Of a DNA stretch of 64,000 nucleotides, positions 15,515 to 25,851 are shown piece by piece. The notes under the pieces were generated by a model. It did no database searches and was not told the DNA's origin. It saw nothing but the letters and a program-made list of their open reading frames with translations. Position numbers and translations under genes: made by a program. Every line of letters begins with the position of its first letter. Position 1 is the stretch's first letter. The DNA comes from Clostridia bacterium. Its GTDB lineage: Bacteria; Bacillota; Clostridia; Oscillospirales; Acutalibacteraceae. The stretch spans positions 1-64,000 of the forward strand of contig JAFXGM010000005.1 in NCBI GenBank assembly GCA_017513195.1, in the 5' to 3' direction.

Positions 15515-16357
15515 CTATGCATCTAATAATTTCACATCATTTAAAATGGCACTTTTTAGTTCATCTATAGAATTGAATTTTTGTTCTTCTCTAATAAACT
15601 GTAACAGCTCGGTTTTCATAAGCTTTCCGTAAACGTCAAGTGAAAAATCCTTGATATACGTTTCGCAGCCTATCTCCTCAGTCTTGTAGGTTGGTCTTAC
15701 GCCAATGTTGGTAATAGCCTTGTAGCACTTACCCTCTATCTCAACACGCGAAATGTATACACCGAATTTTATTTTTAACAAATCTTTTGGGTATTCTTGA
15801 TTTGCGGTAGGAAATCCCAAATTTCTGCCACGCGCATCACCGTGTAATATGGGTGCTGTAAACGAAAAGCCTCCGTAAATTTGTGGCGCAGCCTCTAATA
15901 TCTTGCCCTCTTTTAAAAGATTTCGTATACCGGTTGATGAAACTACTGCTCCGTCAACCGCAACCTGAGGCACGCATATAAACTCTATATCATTTGCTTT
16001 GCAAAAATCAGCAATAAGTTTAGTGTCACCCACTGCGTTTTTACCAAAGCGATAATTAAATCCGCACACTATTCTTTGCGGATTATACTTTTGTTTTAAA
16101 TGTTTTAAATACTCGGCGGCCTCAACGTCTTTAACCTCGCTAAAGCGTTGCATATCTACTTTGTCGATGCCAAGCTTTTTAAGCCGCTCGGCGCGATCGG
16201 CAGGCAACATTAGCAGCTGTGGCTCACCGGTAAAAAAACTTTTTGGCGGTATATCAAACGTAACTGCAACGCTGTAAAAGCCGTCTGCTTTTTCAATTAC
16301 CGCGCGGTGTCCCGCGTGTAATCCGTCAAACGTACCAAGCACTATTGCAGTTTTCAT
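15515..16357 (-). CDS. ribF: bifunctional riboflavin kinase / FAD synthetase
   Basis: A 280-residue protein of the usual RibF length. The N-terminal FAD synthetase domain has the nucleotidyltransferase motif GTFDGLHAGHRAVI (residues 8-21) and a later SSTGIRNLL. The C-terminal riboflavin kinase domain has HGDARGRNLGFPTAN, the flavokinase signature, and a terminal RVEIEGKCY...NIGVRPT. It converts riboflavin to FMN and FMN to FAD in the cytosol. Its place after truB is the classical bacterial order. Confidence 0.95.
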   Translation of the reverse strand: MKTAIVLGTFDGLHAGHRAVIEKADGFYSVAVTFDIPPKSFFTGEPQLLMLPADRAERLKKLGIDKVDMQRFSEVKDVEAAEYLKHLKQKYNPQRIVCGFNYRFGKNAVGDTKLIADFCKANDIEFICVPQVAVDGAVVSSTGIRNLLKEGKILEAAPQIYGGFSFTAPILHGDARGRNLGFPTANQEYPKDLLKIKFGVYISRVEIEGKCYKAITNIGVRPTYKTEEIGCETYIKDFSLDVYGKLMKTELLQFIREEQKFNSIDELKSAILNDVKLLDA

Positions 16358-16360
16358 TTT

Positions 16361-17248
16361 TTACACCTGCCCCACTAAACATTCTATTTTTAATAGGTTT
16401 TGGCCTAGATCAGCTTGTCCTAAACCTAAAAACTTATCTTCATAATAAACACGATATAAACCATCGTTTTGAAAGTTGTCATATCGAACACGGTCAAGAC
16501 TTAACTGCCCGCCGTTACAAAATCTGATAGCCTGTTTTTCGCTCACAGAAATCTTTGGCAAATAATCGACTACCTTGTCGCACGGTATAATATATTCGCT
16601 AATATTTTCATCTGTTAAATCATCAAGACTTACACACCGTGAAATATCAAAGCCTGCTGTTTTTGTGCGGCACAAAGTCGTAAGTGTTGCACCACAGCCT
16701 AAGACTTTGCCAATATCGCGACAAAGCGAACGAATATATGTACCCTTTGACACGGTACAGTCTATAACAAATTCGTTTTGCTTGTTTAGGCAAGATTTTT
16801 TATCTAGCGAAAAAACCTCTATCTCGCGGGCGGGTATATCAACCGTTTCACCGCGGCGCGCTAATTCATACATACGAACGCCGTTTTGTTTTATTGCACT
16901 AAACATAGGTGGTGTCTGCATTTGACGCCCTAAAAACTGCCTTAAAACACATTCTATATCATTGTCTTTGCAATTAACGTCGCTTTGCGAGATAACATTA
17001 CCCGTAATATCGCAACTGTCGGTAGCAATACCCAACTTTATAGTAGCGTTATAGCTTTTATCGGCTTCTATAAGATACTGCGACAACACGGTTGCTCTGC
17101 CAACAAGTATTGGCAGTACACCCGTTGCCATAGGATCAAGCGTGCCGGTATGTCCGACACGTTTTTCGCCCGTAAGTTTTTTTATTTTTGCTACCGCACC
17201 AAAAGAGGTTATGCCCTCGGGCTTATCTAACAGCAGAAGTCCAAGCAT
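16361..17248 (-). CDS. truB: tRNA pseudouridine(55) synthase
   Basis: A 295-residue TruB. Motif GHTGTLDPMATGVLPILVG contains the catalytic Asp (in TLDP), and KGTYIRSLCRDIG is the second family block. It isomerises U55 in the T-loop of tRNAs. Its start lies inside the end of the nrnA gene (26-nt overlap), and ribF follows after 3 nt, so the three are translationally linked. Confidence 0.95.
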   Translation of the reverse strand: MLGLLLLDKPEGITSFGAVAKIKKLTGEKRVGHTGTLDPMATGVLPILVGRATVLSQYLIEADKSYNATIKLGIATDSCDITGNVISQSDVNCKDNDIECVLRQFLGRQMQTPPMFSAIKQNGVRMYELARRGETVDIPAREIEVFSLDKKSCLNKQNEFVIDCTVSKGTYIRSLCRDIGKVLGCGATLTTLCRTKTAGFDISRCVSLDDLTDENISEYIIPCDKVVDYLPKISVSEKQAIRFCNGGQLSLDRVRYDNFQNDGLYRVYYEDKFLGLGQADLGQNLLKIECLVGQV

Positions 17249-18221
17249 TTGTTTCCTCCATTTGCTGCTTTATAGCACATAAAACCTTATCTTTTACTTC
17301 TTGCAAGCTACCCTTTAATATCACTGCTGCGGCATTTTTGTGACCGCCACCGCCAAGGCTTACACATATTTGCGAAGCATTAAGCGGAGCATAGGTTCTA
17401 ATCGATATTTTATAAGTATTGTCATCGGTTTGCTTTATGGTAACACCGGCAAGCACACCATCAACACTGCGAGAAATATTGGTTATTCCCTCTAGCTGTG
17501 TACCCTTGCAGCCCGTCTTTTTAAGCATATCGGCAGTAACCGTAACTATCATACATTTATCATCAAAATGATATTCTGCGGTATCAAGCACCATTCGCTC
17601 AAGGGTTAATAAATCCTTGCTCTTGGTGTCGAACATTACTTTATTTATAACGTCGGCTTCAATATTATAGTCGTATAATGCCGCTGCTATTTTGTGTGTT
17701 TTTGCCGTAACACACGAATACTTAAAGCAACCTGTATCGGTAGAAATTCCTGTATAAAGAGCCTTTGCGATTGTGTCGTTTAATTTTACTTTAAGGCCCG
17801 ATAACACTTCATACATTATCTCACAAGTGGCAGATGCGTCAGAATCAAGATAAAGTGCTTTGGCATACCTTGTATTTGATATATGATGGTCAATATTTAG
17901 GTCTATAGACTCACCAAACTCCTCTTGGAGTGCGCCAAGCAAGCGTTTGTCGGCAATATCAACTGCAACAAGCGTTGCACCTTCGCGATTTACGTGATCG
18001 GTTTCACACAAAAAGAATGCATAATCCTGCGGTATTACGTCGGGGCAAACAACCTCAACTTGCTTTCCTAACTGTTTAAGACCATAATAAAGCGCATAGC
18101 CCGCACCCAGTGTATCACCATCGGGTGATGCGTGGGTCAAAATTATATAGTTATCGTTCTTTTTAAGAAATTTGATTGTTTCTTTTAAGGAAAAGTTAAT
18201 ACAATTATTCAAATGTGTCAC
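17223..18221 (-). CDS. nrnA: DHH family phosphoesterase, oligoribonuclease NrnA-like
   Basis: A 332-residue DHH/DHHA1 protein. Metal-binding motifs are HASPDGDTLGAGYAL, VDIAD, and NIDHHISN (the DHH box). The C-terminal DHHA1 part has SLGGGGHKNAAAV. NrnA-type enzymes degrade short RNA oligomers and pAp, and occupy this place between rbfA and truB in many Bacillota. The start codon is GTG at 18221, preceded by GGAAGT. NrnA versus a related DHH nuclease cannot be settled by eye. Confidence 0.88.
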   Translation of the reverse strand: MTHLNNCINFSLKETIKFLKKNDNYIILTHASPDGDTLGAGYALYYGLKQLGKQVEVVCPDVIPQDYAFFLCETDHVNREGATLVAVDIADKRLLGALQEEFGESIDLNIDHHISNTRYAKALYLDSDASATCEIMYEVLSGLKVKLNDTIAKALYTGISTDTGCFKYSCVTAKTHKIAAALYDYNIEADVINKVMFDTKSKDLLTLERMVLDTAEYHFDDKCMIVTVTADMLKKTGCKGTQLEGITNISRSVDGVLAGVTIKQTDDNTYKISIRTYAPLNASQICVSLGGGGHKNAAAVILKGSLQEVKDKVLCAIKQQMEETNAWTSAVR

Positions 18222-18247
18222 TTCCTTTCACCACATCTTTTGAGAAA

Positions 18248-18592
18248 TTATTTATCAAAAGATTCTATAATTTTTGAAATGTGAGCGCTGTTTTCAATAG
18301 AATTATCGGCAACAAAACGAAGCTCGGGCACTTTACGAAGCTTAAGTCGGCTTCCAAGCTCGCGGCGAATAAAGCCCGCCGCAGACTTGTTTAGTGCCTT
18401 TACAGATTCTTCGGTTTTTTCTTTGCCTTCAATAGCGCTTACGTAAACGGTGGCATAAGACATATCGCCCGTAACGTCAAGCTTTACGATGCTTAGCATC
18501 TTGCTTACGCGTGGGTCTTTTACGTCACGTAAAAGTTCAGACAAACAAAGTCTTATATCACTGGTCACTCGGTTAATTTTAAATCCAGCCAT
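18248..18592 (-). CDS. rbfA: 30S ribosome-binding factor A
   Basis: A 114-residue RbfA with the single KH-like domain and the family blocks LSELLRDVKDPRV and ATVYVSAIEG, ending in the usual HISKIIES region. It assists late maturation of the 16S rRNA 5' end and cold adaptation. Its ATG overlaps the infB stop codon by one base. Confidence 0.95.
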   Translation of the reverse strand: MAGFKINRVTSDIRLCLSELLRDVKDPRVSKMLSIVKLDVTGDMSYATVYVSAIEGKEKTEESVKALNKSAAGFIRRELGSRLKLRKVPELRFVADNSIENSAHISKIIESFDK

Positions 18593-21150
18593 TAGTCCTT
18601 ATATTCCTCCATAATAAAGGCTTCAAATACGTCGCCTTCTTTGATATCGGCAAATTTTTCAAGACCTATACCGCATTCATAACCCTGAGCCACTTCTTTA
18701 ACGTCATCCTTGAAGCGACGAAGCGATTTAATGGTATCTTCACTAATAACTATACCATCACGTACAACACGAATCTGGCAAGCACGTGTTACCTTGCCGT
18801 TTGTAACGTGGCAACCTGCAATAGTACCAACGTTTGAAATCTTGTAGGTATCACGAACCTCAACCGTACCAAGTATAACCTCACGGAATTTAGGAGCAAG
18901 CATACCCTTCATAGCGGCTTCAATCTCCTCGATTGCTTCGTAGATTACACGGTAGGTTCTAACGTCTACGCCGTCACGCTCGGCAGTAGCCTTTGCAACT
19001 GCATCAGGACGAACGTTAAAGCCAACGATAATAGCACCCGAAGCCTGAGCAAGCATTACGTCGGACTCGTTAATGGCGCCAACACCACCGTGAATAACGC
19101 TAACCTTAACCTCTTCATTAGAAAGCTTTTGTAGGCTATCTTTTACTGCCTCTACGCTACCTTGAACGTCGGCTTTAACAATGATGTTAAGCTCTTTGAG
19201 GTCACCGTCGCTAAGCTGGCTAAAGAGGTTATCAAGTGTAACCTTTTCTTTAGAACTGAATAATTCATTCTTAATCTTTTCTTTACGCTGTTCAACAAGC
19301 TCACGCGCAAGACGCTCGTCAGATACGGCGTCAAAGCCGTCACCTGCATCGGGTGTTTCGGCAAGACCTGTAATCTCTACAGGTACAGATGGACCTGCGC
19401 TCTTTACTACCTTGCCGTTTTCGTCAGTCATTTGACGAACACGACCAACGGCAGTGCCTGCAACGATTATATCGCCTGCGTTGAGTGTACCGTTTTGTAC
19501 AAGAAGCGTAGCAACAGGACCGCGGCCCTTGTCAAGACGTGCTTCAATTACAACACCCTTAGCACGACGATCGGGGTTAGCCTTAAGCTCAAGCATTTCG
19601 GCTACGAGCAATACGTTTTCAAGCAAATTATCTATACCGTCATGTGTCTTTGCAGATACAGGAACGCATATAACATCACCGCCCCATTCTTCCGGAACAA
19701 GCGAATGCTCGGTAAGCTGTTGCATAATTCTATCGGGATTGGCGGTTGGTTTATCCATTTTATTGATAGCAACAATAATTTGAACTTCAGCCGCTTTTGC
19801 GTGGTTTATAGCCTCAATTGTTTGTGGCATAATACCGTCATCAGCAGCTACTACAAGGATTGCAATATCGGTAGCCATAGCACCACGCTGACGCATAGCG
19901 GTAAAAGCTGCGTGTCCGGGTGTGTCAAGGAAGGTAATGTCCTGTCCCTTGCACTTAACGCGGTAAGCACCTATGTGCTGTGTAATACCGCCGGCTTCCG
20001 TATCGGTAACTGCAGTGTCACGAATAGCGTCAAGCAAGGATGTTTTACCGTGGTCAACGTGACCCATTACAACTACAACAGGGCTACGTGGCTTTAAGTC
20101 TTCTGCGGAGTCCTCGGTTACGTCCATAATCTTTTCTTCAATTGTCACTACAACAGCTCGTTCAATCTTTGCACCCATTTCGGTAACAACGATTTCGGCG
20201 GTATCATAGTCAATAACCTGGTTTACAGTTGCCATCATACCAAGCTTTAATAATTCTTTTATAACCTCAGCGGCAGTCTTTTTAAGAGCGGCAGCTAATT
20301 CACCTACGGTAATTTCGTCACCAACGGTAACTGTAATAGGTGTTTTCTTGATGCGCTCAAGCTGCATACGGCGCAGTTTGTCTGCCTCGGTTTCGCGCTT
20401 GGCACCCTGTGGACGCTTGTAATCCTGAGATTTTTGCTTAATCTTTTGCTTGCGTGAATAGTTATCGCGCATAGAGTTTGCAGGCGCGATGTTTTCATAT
20501 TTTTCGTTATATTTTTCGATATTAACGTTGGATGTACGCATATCTACGTTGCGAAGCTGAGCAGGACCACGGTTTGGAGCCTCGCCACCCTTTTTTTCCT
20601 TTTTAGGTGGAGCCACAAGTGGACCGTCGTAAGGCTTGGTTTCCTTCTTTTCGGCTTTTTTAGGCTCTTCCTTTTTAGCTTCGGGTTTCTTTGCTTCCTT
20701 CTTAGCGGCATCTGCTTTAGGCTCGGCCTTTTTCTCTGTCACCTTTGGAGTCTCTTCCTTTTTAGGAGCCGCCTTTTTAGGTTCTGCCTTCTTTGGCTCT
20801 TCCTTCTTAGGCTCGGGCTTCTTTTCCGGTGTTTTGCCTTCGGCAGCAGCGGCAGCGGCCTTTAACTGCTCAAGTATTGCCATCTGCTCGGCTAGCTTTC
20901 TGTCTTTTTCGTCCTGCTTTTTCTTAGCAGCGGCGGCGCGTGTTTCGGCGCCCATTGCAAAATATTCGTCAAAGCTTTTTACAGCGTGCTTTTTGGTAAG
21001 CGCGTCAAATACCATTGCAATTTCAGCTTCAATAAGCACGGTTGAAGATTTCTTTTCTTCACCGGTAAGCTCGGTTACGAGAGCTATAACGTCTTTTGAA
21101 GACATATTAAAATCTTTAGCTAAGTCACTAATCTTATATCTACTTATCAT
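18592..21150 (-). CDS. infB: translation initiation factor IF-2
   Basis: 852 residues. An N-terminal IF2N-like domain (1-52), a highly charged Lys/Glu/Ala/Pro linker (about 75-190), a second IF2N domain (about 275-325), then the GTPase domain near residue 355 with [24 protein letters not shown] and NKMD, followed by the beta-barrel and fMet-tRNA-binding C-terminal domains (ending in [16 protein letters not shown]). It guides initiator tRNA to the 30S subunit. The linker is long and low-complexity, as usual in Clostridia. It overlaps the ylxQ gene by 4 nt. Confidence 0.97.
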   Translation of the reverse strand: MISRYKISDLAKDFNMSSKDVIALVTELTGEEKKSSTVLIEAEIAMVFDALTKKHAVKSFDEYFAMGAETRAAAAKKKQDEKDRKLAEQMAILEQLKAAAAAAEGKTPEKKPEPKKEEPKKAEPKKAAPKKEETPKVTEKKAEPKADAAKKEAKKPEAKKEEPKKAEKKETKPYDGPLVAPPKKEKKGGEAPNRGPAQLRNVDMRTSNVNIEKYNEKYENIAPANSMRDNYSRKQKIKQKSQDYKRPQGAKRETEADKLRRMQLERIKKTPITVTVGDEITVGELAAALKKTAAEVIKELLKLGMMATVNQVIDYDTAEIVVTEMGAKIERAVVVTIEEKIMDVTEDSAEDLKPRSPVVVVMGHVDHGKTSLLDAIRDTAVTDTEAGGITQHIGAYRVKCKGQDITFLDTPGHAAFTAMRQRGAMATDIAILVVAADDGIMPQTIEAINHAKAAEVQIIVAINKMDKPTANPDRIMQQLTEHSLVPEEWGGDVICVPVSAKTHDGIDNLLENVLLVAEMLELKANPDRRAKGVVIEARLDKGRGPVATLLVQNGTLNAGDIIVAGTAVGRVRQMTDENGKVVKSAGPSVPVEITGLAETPDAGDGFDAVSDERLARELVEQRKEKIKNELFSSKEKVTLDNLFSQLSDGDLKELNIIVKADVQGSVEAVKDSLQKLSNEEVKVSVIHGGVGAINESDVMLAQASGAIIVGFNVRPDAVAKATAERDGVDVRTYRVIYEAIEEIEAAMKGMLAPKFREVILGTVEVRDTYKISNVGTIAGCHVTNGKVTRACQIRVVRDGIVISEDTIKSLRRFKDDVKEVAQGYECGIGLEKFADIKEGDVFEAFIMEEYKD

Positions 21151-21467
21151 TTAAGTTCCTCCCTAAAATTGATTGCCGATAGCACTCCGTCTGCAAATGA
21201 TGAATCATTTACCGATATTATTCCGCATTTTCGACCCACAGCGTGTGAAAGAGTTTCCATATCATAAGACTGTAAAACCAAAACCTTGGTTTTAAATTTG
21301 TCTGCAAAAAACACAACCTCTTTTTGTGATTTTTGTGATAGGTCATTTGCTATCAGCACTAATTTGCTTTTGCTTTGTGCAAGCGCGGTTTTTACGGCGT
21401 CAAAGCCGTAAGAGAGTTTCCCCGCTTTTGTGGCAAACCCAAGCAGTGTTAAAATCTTGTCGTTCAA
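21147..21467 (-). CDS. ylxQ: L7Ae/YlxQ family K-turn-binding ribosomal protein
   Basis: A 106-residue member of the L7Ae/L30e fold, with [17 protein letters not shown] and [15 protein letters not shown] as family blocks. Bacterial YlxQ proteins bind kink-turn RNA; their exact cellular role is unsettled. It sits between rnpM and infB, overlapping both by 4 nt, which is the conserved Bacillota arrangement. Confidence 0.9.
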   Translation of the reverse strand: MNDKILTLLGFATKAGKLSYGFDAVKTALAQSKSKLVLIANDLSQKSQKEVVFFADKFKTKVLVLQSYDMETLSHAVGRKCGIISVNDSSFADGVLSAINFREELK

Positions 21468-21730
21468 GAATTTTCACACTCCCTTAAAAGACTTTGGTAT
21501 ATCTCTTTTTCTATAGGTTGTGAAAAGGTATGCGCTAAAGCATTTATTTTTTCCGCCTTTTTAAGACAGTCACCACATTTACAAATATATGCACCACGAC
21601 CTGAAAGTTTATTTGTTTTATCAATAACAATTTTACCTTCCGGTGTTTTTACTATGCGGTAAAGCTCTGCCTTGGGCTTCATTTCGCGACAACCTATGCA
21701 CATTCGAAGCGGTATTTTTTTTGTTGCCAA
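21464..21730 (-). CDS. rnpM: YlxR / RnpM family RNase P-modulating protein
   Basis: 88 residues with the YlxR signature: RMCIGCREMKPKAELYRIV at the N-terminus and the GRGAYIC loop followed by a helix KKAEKINALAHTFSQPI. In B. subtilis the YlxR protein binds RNase P RNA and modulates its activity (hence RnpM). Four Cys residues (in CIGC and CKCGDC) could bind metal. It lies in the nusA-infB operon as expected. Confidence 0.92.
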   Translation of the reverse strand: MATKKIPLRMCIGCREMKPKAELYRIVKTPEGKIVIDKTNKLSGRGAYICKCGDCLKKAEKINALAHTFSQPIEKEIYQSLLRECENS

Positions 21731-21765
21731 AATAAAAACTCCCTTTAATAATCTAACTTAATATA

Positions 21766-22851
21766 TTATTCGCCGAAAAATCCGCTTTCGGGATGAATAT
21801 CAATCTTCCAGCCTGTAAGCTTTGCAGCAAGGCGAACGTTTTGGCCCTTGTTGCCGATTGCAAGTGACAGCTGTGATTCGGGAACACGTGCAACGCAAAC
21901 CTTTGGATCTGCGCTTTGAATGGTTACCGATACAACCTTTGCAGGAGAAAGTGCTTCGCTTACAAATTCAACAGGATCTTCGCTGTATTTTACTATATCA
22001 ATCTTTTCGCCGGCAAGCTCTTCAACAATCTTGTTTACACGAGCACCACGCTGACCGATACATGCACCAATAGCATCAATTTCGGTATTTTCACACCAAA
22101 CAGCCATCTTTGTACGGGCGCCTGCCTGACGAGAGATCGACTTAATTTCGATAGTGCCGTCAAATATTTCAGGAACCTCGGTTTCAAACAAACGCTTTAC
22201 AAGACCCGGATGTGTACGAGAAAGCATAATGCGCGGGCCACGATCGGTTTCTTTAACGTCAACAACGTAAACCTTGATGTGATCTCCCTCTTTGATAACC
22301 TCATCCGGAACCTGCTCTGCTTTTGGAAGAACAGCCTCGTTATGACCAATTTCAACCACTGCGTTACCGTTTGTTGGGTCAACACGCTTTACAAGAGCGG
22401 TTACAACCTCACGGTTATGGCTTTGGAACTCGGCAAGTGCCTGACCGCGTTCTGCCTCTTTAACGCCCTGACGGAAATTGTTTTTAGAGTTTTGAGCTAC
22501 GATTCTACCAAACTTTTTAGGATCAAGCTTGATATCTATAAAACCGTTTTCTACCGATTTTGCATCAATGGCTATTGCATCCTCGCGGCTGATTTGGGTG
22601 TATGGGTCTTCAACCACGTCTACAATTTCCTTTCTGGCAGTAACCGAGAAAATCTCATTTTCAATATCGATTACGCAGGTAACGATTTCATTACCGCCAA
22701 AATCCTTACGTGCCGCTACTGTGATAGCCTCTGAAATTTTGTCAGCAATAAACTCGCATGGAATACCTCTTTCCTGCTCCATAAGCTTTAGTGCTTCAAA
22801 AAATTCTTTGTTGCTTTTCTTTTCCTTTGCTGTCATTTTTACTCGTGCCAT
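21766..22851 (-). CDS. nusA: transcription termination/antitermination factor NusA
   Basis: 361 residues, the short Bacillota form. N-terminal RNA-polymerase-binding domain (1-125), S1 domain (about 132-200), then KH1 and KH2 with [19 protein letters not shown] and [23 protein letters not shown]. It lacks the acidic repeats of proteobacterial NusA. It binds paused RNA polymerase and nascent RNA, and it probably controls its own operon through the leader hairpin at 23362-23391. Confidence 0.97.
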   Translation of the reverse strand: MARVKMTAKEKKSNKEFFEALKLMEQERGIPCEFIADKISEAITVAARKDFGGNEIVTCVIDIENEIFSVTARKEIVDVVEDPYTQISREDAIAIDAKSVENGFIDIKLDPKKFGRIVAQNSKNNFRQGVKEAERGQALAEFQSHNREVVTALVKRVDPTNGNAVVEIGHNEAVLPKAEQVPDEVIKEGDHIKVYVVDVKETDRGPRIMLSRTHPGLVKRLFETEVPEIFDGTIEIKSISRQAGARTKMAVWCENTEIDAIGACIGQRGARVNKIVEELAGEKIDIVKYSEDPVEFVSEALSPAKVVSVTIQSADPKVCVARVPESQLSLAIGNKGQNVRLAAKLTGWKIDIHPESGFFGE

Positions 22852-22880
22852 TTTGTAATTACCTCTATCCTTGATGTATT

Positions 22881-23333
22881 TTAAATTGCTTCAAATATAT
22901 AAACCTTTGAATAACTGCCTTTTTTAAAAACTGTTTCTTCACCGTCGATTTCAACGCTTAAATCGCCGTCATATTTTTTAAGTACGCCGACAAATTCTTT
23001 TTTACCGTCAATTGCTTTAAACAGCTTTACGGTAATTTCTTTGCCAATACCGTAATCAAAATGATGCTCACGGCAAAGCTCACGATCAATACCGGGGGAG
23101 CAAACCTCTAAATAATAAGAGCAGTCAATGGGATCTGCCTCGTCAATTACGGGGTCAATAGCATGAGATACGTCGGTACAGTCGTTTATGCTAATGCCCT
23201 CGGGCTTGTCAATGAAAACGCGCAAATAATATGACGCGCCCTCCTTTACAAAGCGAACGTCCCAAAGGCTTATGCCGCACGACTCAACGGTCGGTTTTAC
23301 AAGGTCATAAACCTTATCGGCTATGCTTGCCAT
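22881..23333 (-). CDS. rimP: ribosome maturation factor RimP
   Basis: A 150-residue RimP: an N-terminal alpha/beta domain with LRVFIDKPEGISINDCTDVS, the central DYYLEVCSPGIDRELC-like block (here YYLEVCSPGIDREL), and a C-terminal SH3-like domain. It helps assemble the 30S subunit. First gene of the long minus-strand operon that continues through nusA to ribF; 30 nt separate it from nusA. Confidence 0.95.
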   Translation of the reverse strand: MASIADKVYDLVKPTVESCGISLWDVRFVKEGASYYLRVFIDKPEGISINDCTDVSHAIDPVIDEADPIDCSYYLEVCSPGIDRELCREHHFDYGIGKEITVKLFKAIDGKKEFVGVLKKYDGDLSVEIDGEETVFKKGSYSKVYIFEAI

Positions 23334-23361
23334 AAAACAATTTCATCCTTTCTTCGTACAT

Positions 23362-23391
23362 AAAAAGTGAGCGGACCTACGTCCACTCACC
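23362..23391 (-). terminator. leader hairpin / attenuator before rimP-nusA
   Basis: On the minus strand a 10-bp stem GTGAGTGGAC / GTCCGCTCAC with a GTAG loop is followed by only five T residues. It lies between the promoter at 23417-23444 and the rimP start, inside the operon leader. In B. subtilis the equivalent rimP-nusA leader has a NusA-dependent terminator that lets NusA limit its own synthesis. A short, weak U tract is what such terminators show. It could alternatively just end uppP transcripts. Confidence 0.6.
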
Positions 23392-23416
23392 TTTCCTAAA
23401 GTTATTCACTACACAT

Positions 23417-23444
23417 ATTATAACACAATTTTAAATAAAATCAA
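23417..23444 (-). promoter_or_regulatory. promoter of the rimP-nusA-infB operon
   Basis: TTGATT (23439-23444) and TATAAT (23417-23422) on the minus strand with a 16-nt spacer; shifting the -35 by one base to CTTGAT gives 17. It lies just beyond the uppP stop codon. Confidence 0.7.
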
Positions 23445-23452
23445 GTGTTTTT

Positions 23453-24352
23453 TTAATTCACAACCGCAAAGTATAAAATTACCAATATACCTAAAATTAT
23501 TCTATACACACCAAACACCTTAAAATCGTGCTTTTTGATGTATGACACCAAGAATTTGATTGCAAGAATTGATACCACGAAAGATACCGCGCAGCCAACA
23601 ATAAGTATTATGATTTCTGCGCTTGTAAAGCTAAGTCCGTCAGAAAAGAATTTTAGCAGCTTTATAGCGCTTGCGCCAAACATTGCGGGGATTCCTAAAA
23701 AGAAGGAAAATTCTGCCGCAACGGTGCGCGACGTACCCAAGAGTGATGCGCCCAAAATAGTCGAGCCGCTACGCGAGGTGCCCGGCACTAACGACAAACA
23801 CTGTATAAGACCAATATAAAGTGCTGTGCGATATGGCATTTTATTAAGGTCGGTAATTTTTTCTCGCTTTTTTAGGCTTTCTATTACTATAAACAATATA
23901 CCATAAGCTATAAGCGCACCTGCTACAACAAAGGCACGCATATCACCCGTAAGCATTGCGTCAATCTGGTCATCAAAAGCAAGACCTATTATTGCCGCAG
24001 GAACACTTGCTATAAGTATTTTTACCCAAAGCAAGATTTTGTCTACGTGAACGTAATTGTTGCAAGCCTTTTTAAGTGCAACAGCCTTACCCTCTTCTTT
24101 AAAGAAGGGTTTTACAGCCGTTTTCTTTAAATGAAATGGCCACAGCTTGCTCCAAAAGAGTATTACTACCGCCAAAATTGCGCCAAGCTGAATTACCACC
24201 AAAAAGATGTCCATAAAATCCTTGCGGACATCAAGCTTCATAAACTCGTCAACCAAAATCATATGGCCTGTACTGCTTATAGGAAGCCACTCGGTAATAC
24301 CCTCTACAATGCCGAGTATTACCGTTTTAATTATTTCTAAAATATCAGGCAT
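23453..24352 (-). CDS. uppP: undecaprenyl-diphosphate phosphatase
   Basis: 299 residues, a polytopic BacA/UppP protein. Signature motifs are GIVEGITEWLPISSTGHMIL (residues 15-34, with the catalytic Glu and Ser) and PGTSRSGSTILGASLLG. It recycles the undecaprenyl carrier for cell-wall synthesis and can confer bacitracin tolerance. It follows glgA by 57 nt and could be read through from the glycogen operon, although the two pathways are unrelated. Confidence 0.95.
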   Translation of the reverse strand: MPDILEIIKTVILGIVEGITEWLPISSTGHMILVDEFMKLDVRKDFMDIFLVVIQLGAILAVVILFWSKLWPFHLKKTAVKPFFKEEGKAVALKKACNNYVHVDKILLWVKILIASVPAAIIGLAFDDQIDAMLTGDMRAFVVAGALIAYGILFIVIESLKKREKITDLNKMPYRTALYIGLIQCLSLVPGTSRSGSTILGASLLGTSRTVAAEFSFFLGIPAMFGASAIKLLKFFSDGLSFTSAEIIILIVGCAVSFVVSILAIKFLVSYIKKHDFKVFGVYRIILGILVILYFAVVN

Positions 24353-24409
24353 AAAATATGTACCTCATTAAATTACAGGGCGCGCAATACGCCCTGCTGT
24401 GTTTTTTAA

Positions 24410-25834
24410 TTATTTTTTAGGGGCAAGTTCTTTATAAAGACCTATATAAGCGCCTGCCGATGCGCCCCAACTGTTGTTGCAGTTCATACCGCGACGGCGC
24501 AGTATGTCCCAGCCTTTTTTATCACTATAGCCCTGTAGTGCACGCCAAACAGAATTGAGCATTTCGTGGGCGTTAAAGTTTTTAAAGGTAAAGCCGTTGC
24601 CCTCGCCATCACCACTATCAGTAATAGTGTCGTTAAGACCGCCCGTTTCACGAACAATTGGCACAGTGCCGTAGCGAAGCGCCACCATTTGCGCAAGACC
24701 GCAAGGTTCGCTCTTGCTGGGCATTAGGAATATATCGGCACCTGCATAAATGCGGTGAGCAAGTGTTGCATCAAAGCCGATTTTAAGCCCAACCTTTTCA
24801 GGATATTTTTGTGACATTTCATAAAAAAAGCTTTCAAACTCGTATTCGCCCGAGCCTAAAATTGCAAACTGAACATCGGCCTGTAATATCTCTTCAAAAA
24901 CGTGCTTTACAAGGTCAAGTCCTTTATGCTTTACAAGTCGGGTAACAATACCAACCAGCGGTGTATCTGCCTTTTGGGGAAGTCCCATCTGTTTTTGAAG
25001 TTCGGATTTATTTACCGCCTTATCTGCCAATGTATCTACCGTAAAGTTTTTAAATATCATTGGGTCGGTTTCGGGGTTATAGACGTCATAATCTATGCCG
25101 TTTACTATACCCGTAAGCTTGTAGGTAAACTGTTTTAAAATGTTGTCAAGACCGTGTGAATAGTAAGGCTCTAATATCTCGCGAGCATAGGTAGGAGATA
25201 CGGTTGTAACCTTGTCAGCACACTGAATAGCGCCCTTCATAAGATTAACACAGCCATCATATTCAACAAGGCTTTCGCGACCGGGTTGTAGGCCTAATAG
25301 GTCGTTATAAAGCTCCATACCGTATTTGCCTTGATACTGAATATTATGAATTGTAAATACAGTTTTTATATCGGTATAAAGCGGGTCTGCCTTGTAATAC
25401 TCGTTAAGATATACCGGCACCATAGCGGTTTGCCAGTCGTTACAGTGAATTATATCCGGCTTAAAGTCGATATATGGTAATATTTCAAGCACCGCACGAG
25501 AGAAAAAGGCAAAACGCTCGGCATCATCATAATGGCCGTAAAGCATATCACGTTTAAAGTAATATTCATTATCTATAAGGTAATAAATAACACCGTCCAT
25601 ATGAGCTTCGAATATGCCGCAGTATTGACGTCGCCAAGAAACCGGCACGGTAATGCTTCCTACAAAGGTCATTTTTTCACGAAGCTCGGGCTTTATGGTG
25701 CTGTAAAGAGGCATTACCACACGGCAACCTACAAGTCGGCGGCGAAGCGCTTTAGGTAAAGCGCCCGAAACGTCGGCAAGACCGCCCGACATAGCAAAAG
25801 GCAGTGCCTCACTTGTTGCAAATAGTATTTTCAT
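24410..25834 (-). CDS. glgA: glycogen synthase (ADP-glucose type, GT5)
   Basis: 474 residues, full-length GlgA. The N-terminal ADP-glucose site reads SGGLADVSGALPKAL (residues 17-31, a KxGGL-like motif with S-G-G-L). The C-terminal domain has IGFDATLAHRIYAGADIFLMPS and EPCGLAQMVALRYGTVPIVRETGGL. It extends alpha-1,4-glucan from ADP-glucose made by GlgC/GlgD, encoded directly upstream (17-nt gap). Confidence 0.95.
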   Translation of the reverse strand: MKILFATSEALPFAMSGGLADVSGALPKALRRRLVGCRVVMPLYSTIKPELREKMTFVGSITVPVSWRRQYCGIFEAHMDGVIYYLIDNEYYFKRDMLYGHYDDAERFAFFSRAVLEILPYIDFKPDIIHCNDWQTAMVPVYLNEYYKADPLYTDIKTVFTIHNIQYQGKYGMELYNDLLGLQPGRESLVEYDGCVNLMKGAIQCADKVTTVSPTYAREILEPYYSHGLDNILKQFTYKLTGIVNGIDYDVYNPETDPMIFKNFTVDTLADKAVNKSELQKQMGLPQKADTPLVGIVTRLVKHKGLDLVKHVFEEILQADVQFAILGSGEYEFESFFYEMSQKYPEKVGLKIGFDATLAHRIYAGADIFLMPSKSEPCGLAQMVALRYGTVPIVRETGGLNDTITDSGDGEGNGFTFKNFNAHEMLNSVWRALQGYSDKKGWDILRRRGMNCNNSWGASAGAYIGLYKELAPKK

Positions 25835-25851
25835 AAATTGCTCCTAAATTT

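Noticed and set aside
19432-22734. Plus-strand reading frames of up to about 270 codons antisense to infB and nusA
   Set aside because: They lie wholly inside well-supported genes, lack ribosome sites and read as cysteine/histidine-rich shadow sequences.
24372-24394. A terminator between glgA and uppP
   Set aside because: A GC-rich hairpin is there, but on the minus strand it is followed by no T run, so it is unlikely to stop transcription of glgA into uppP.
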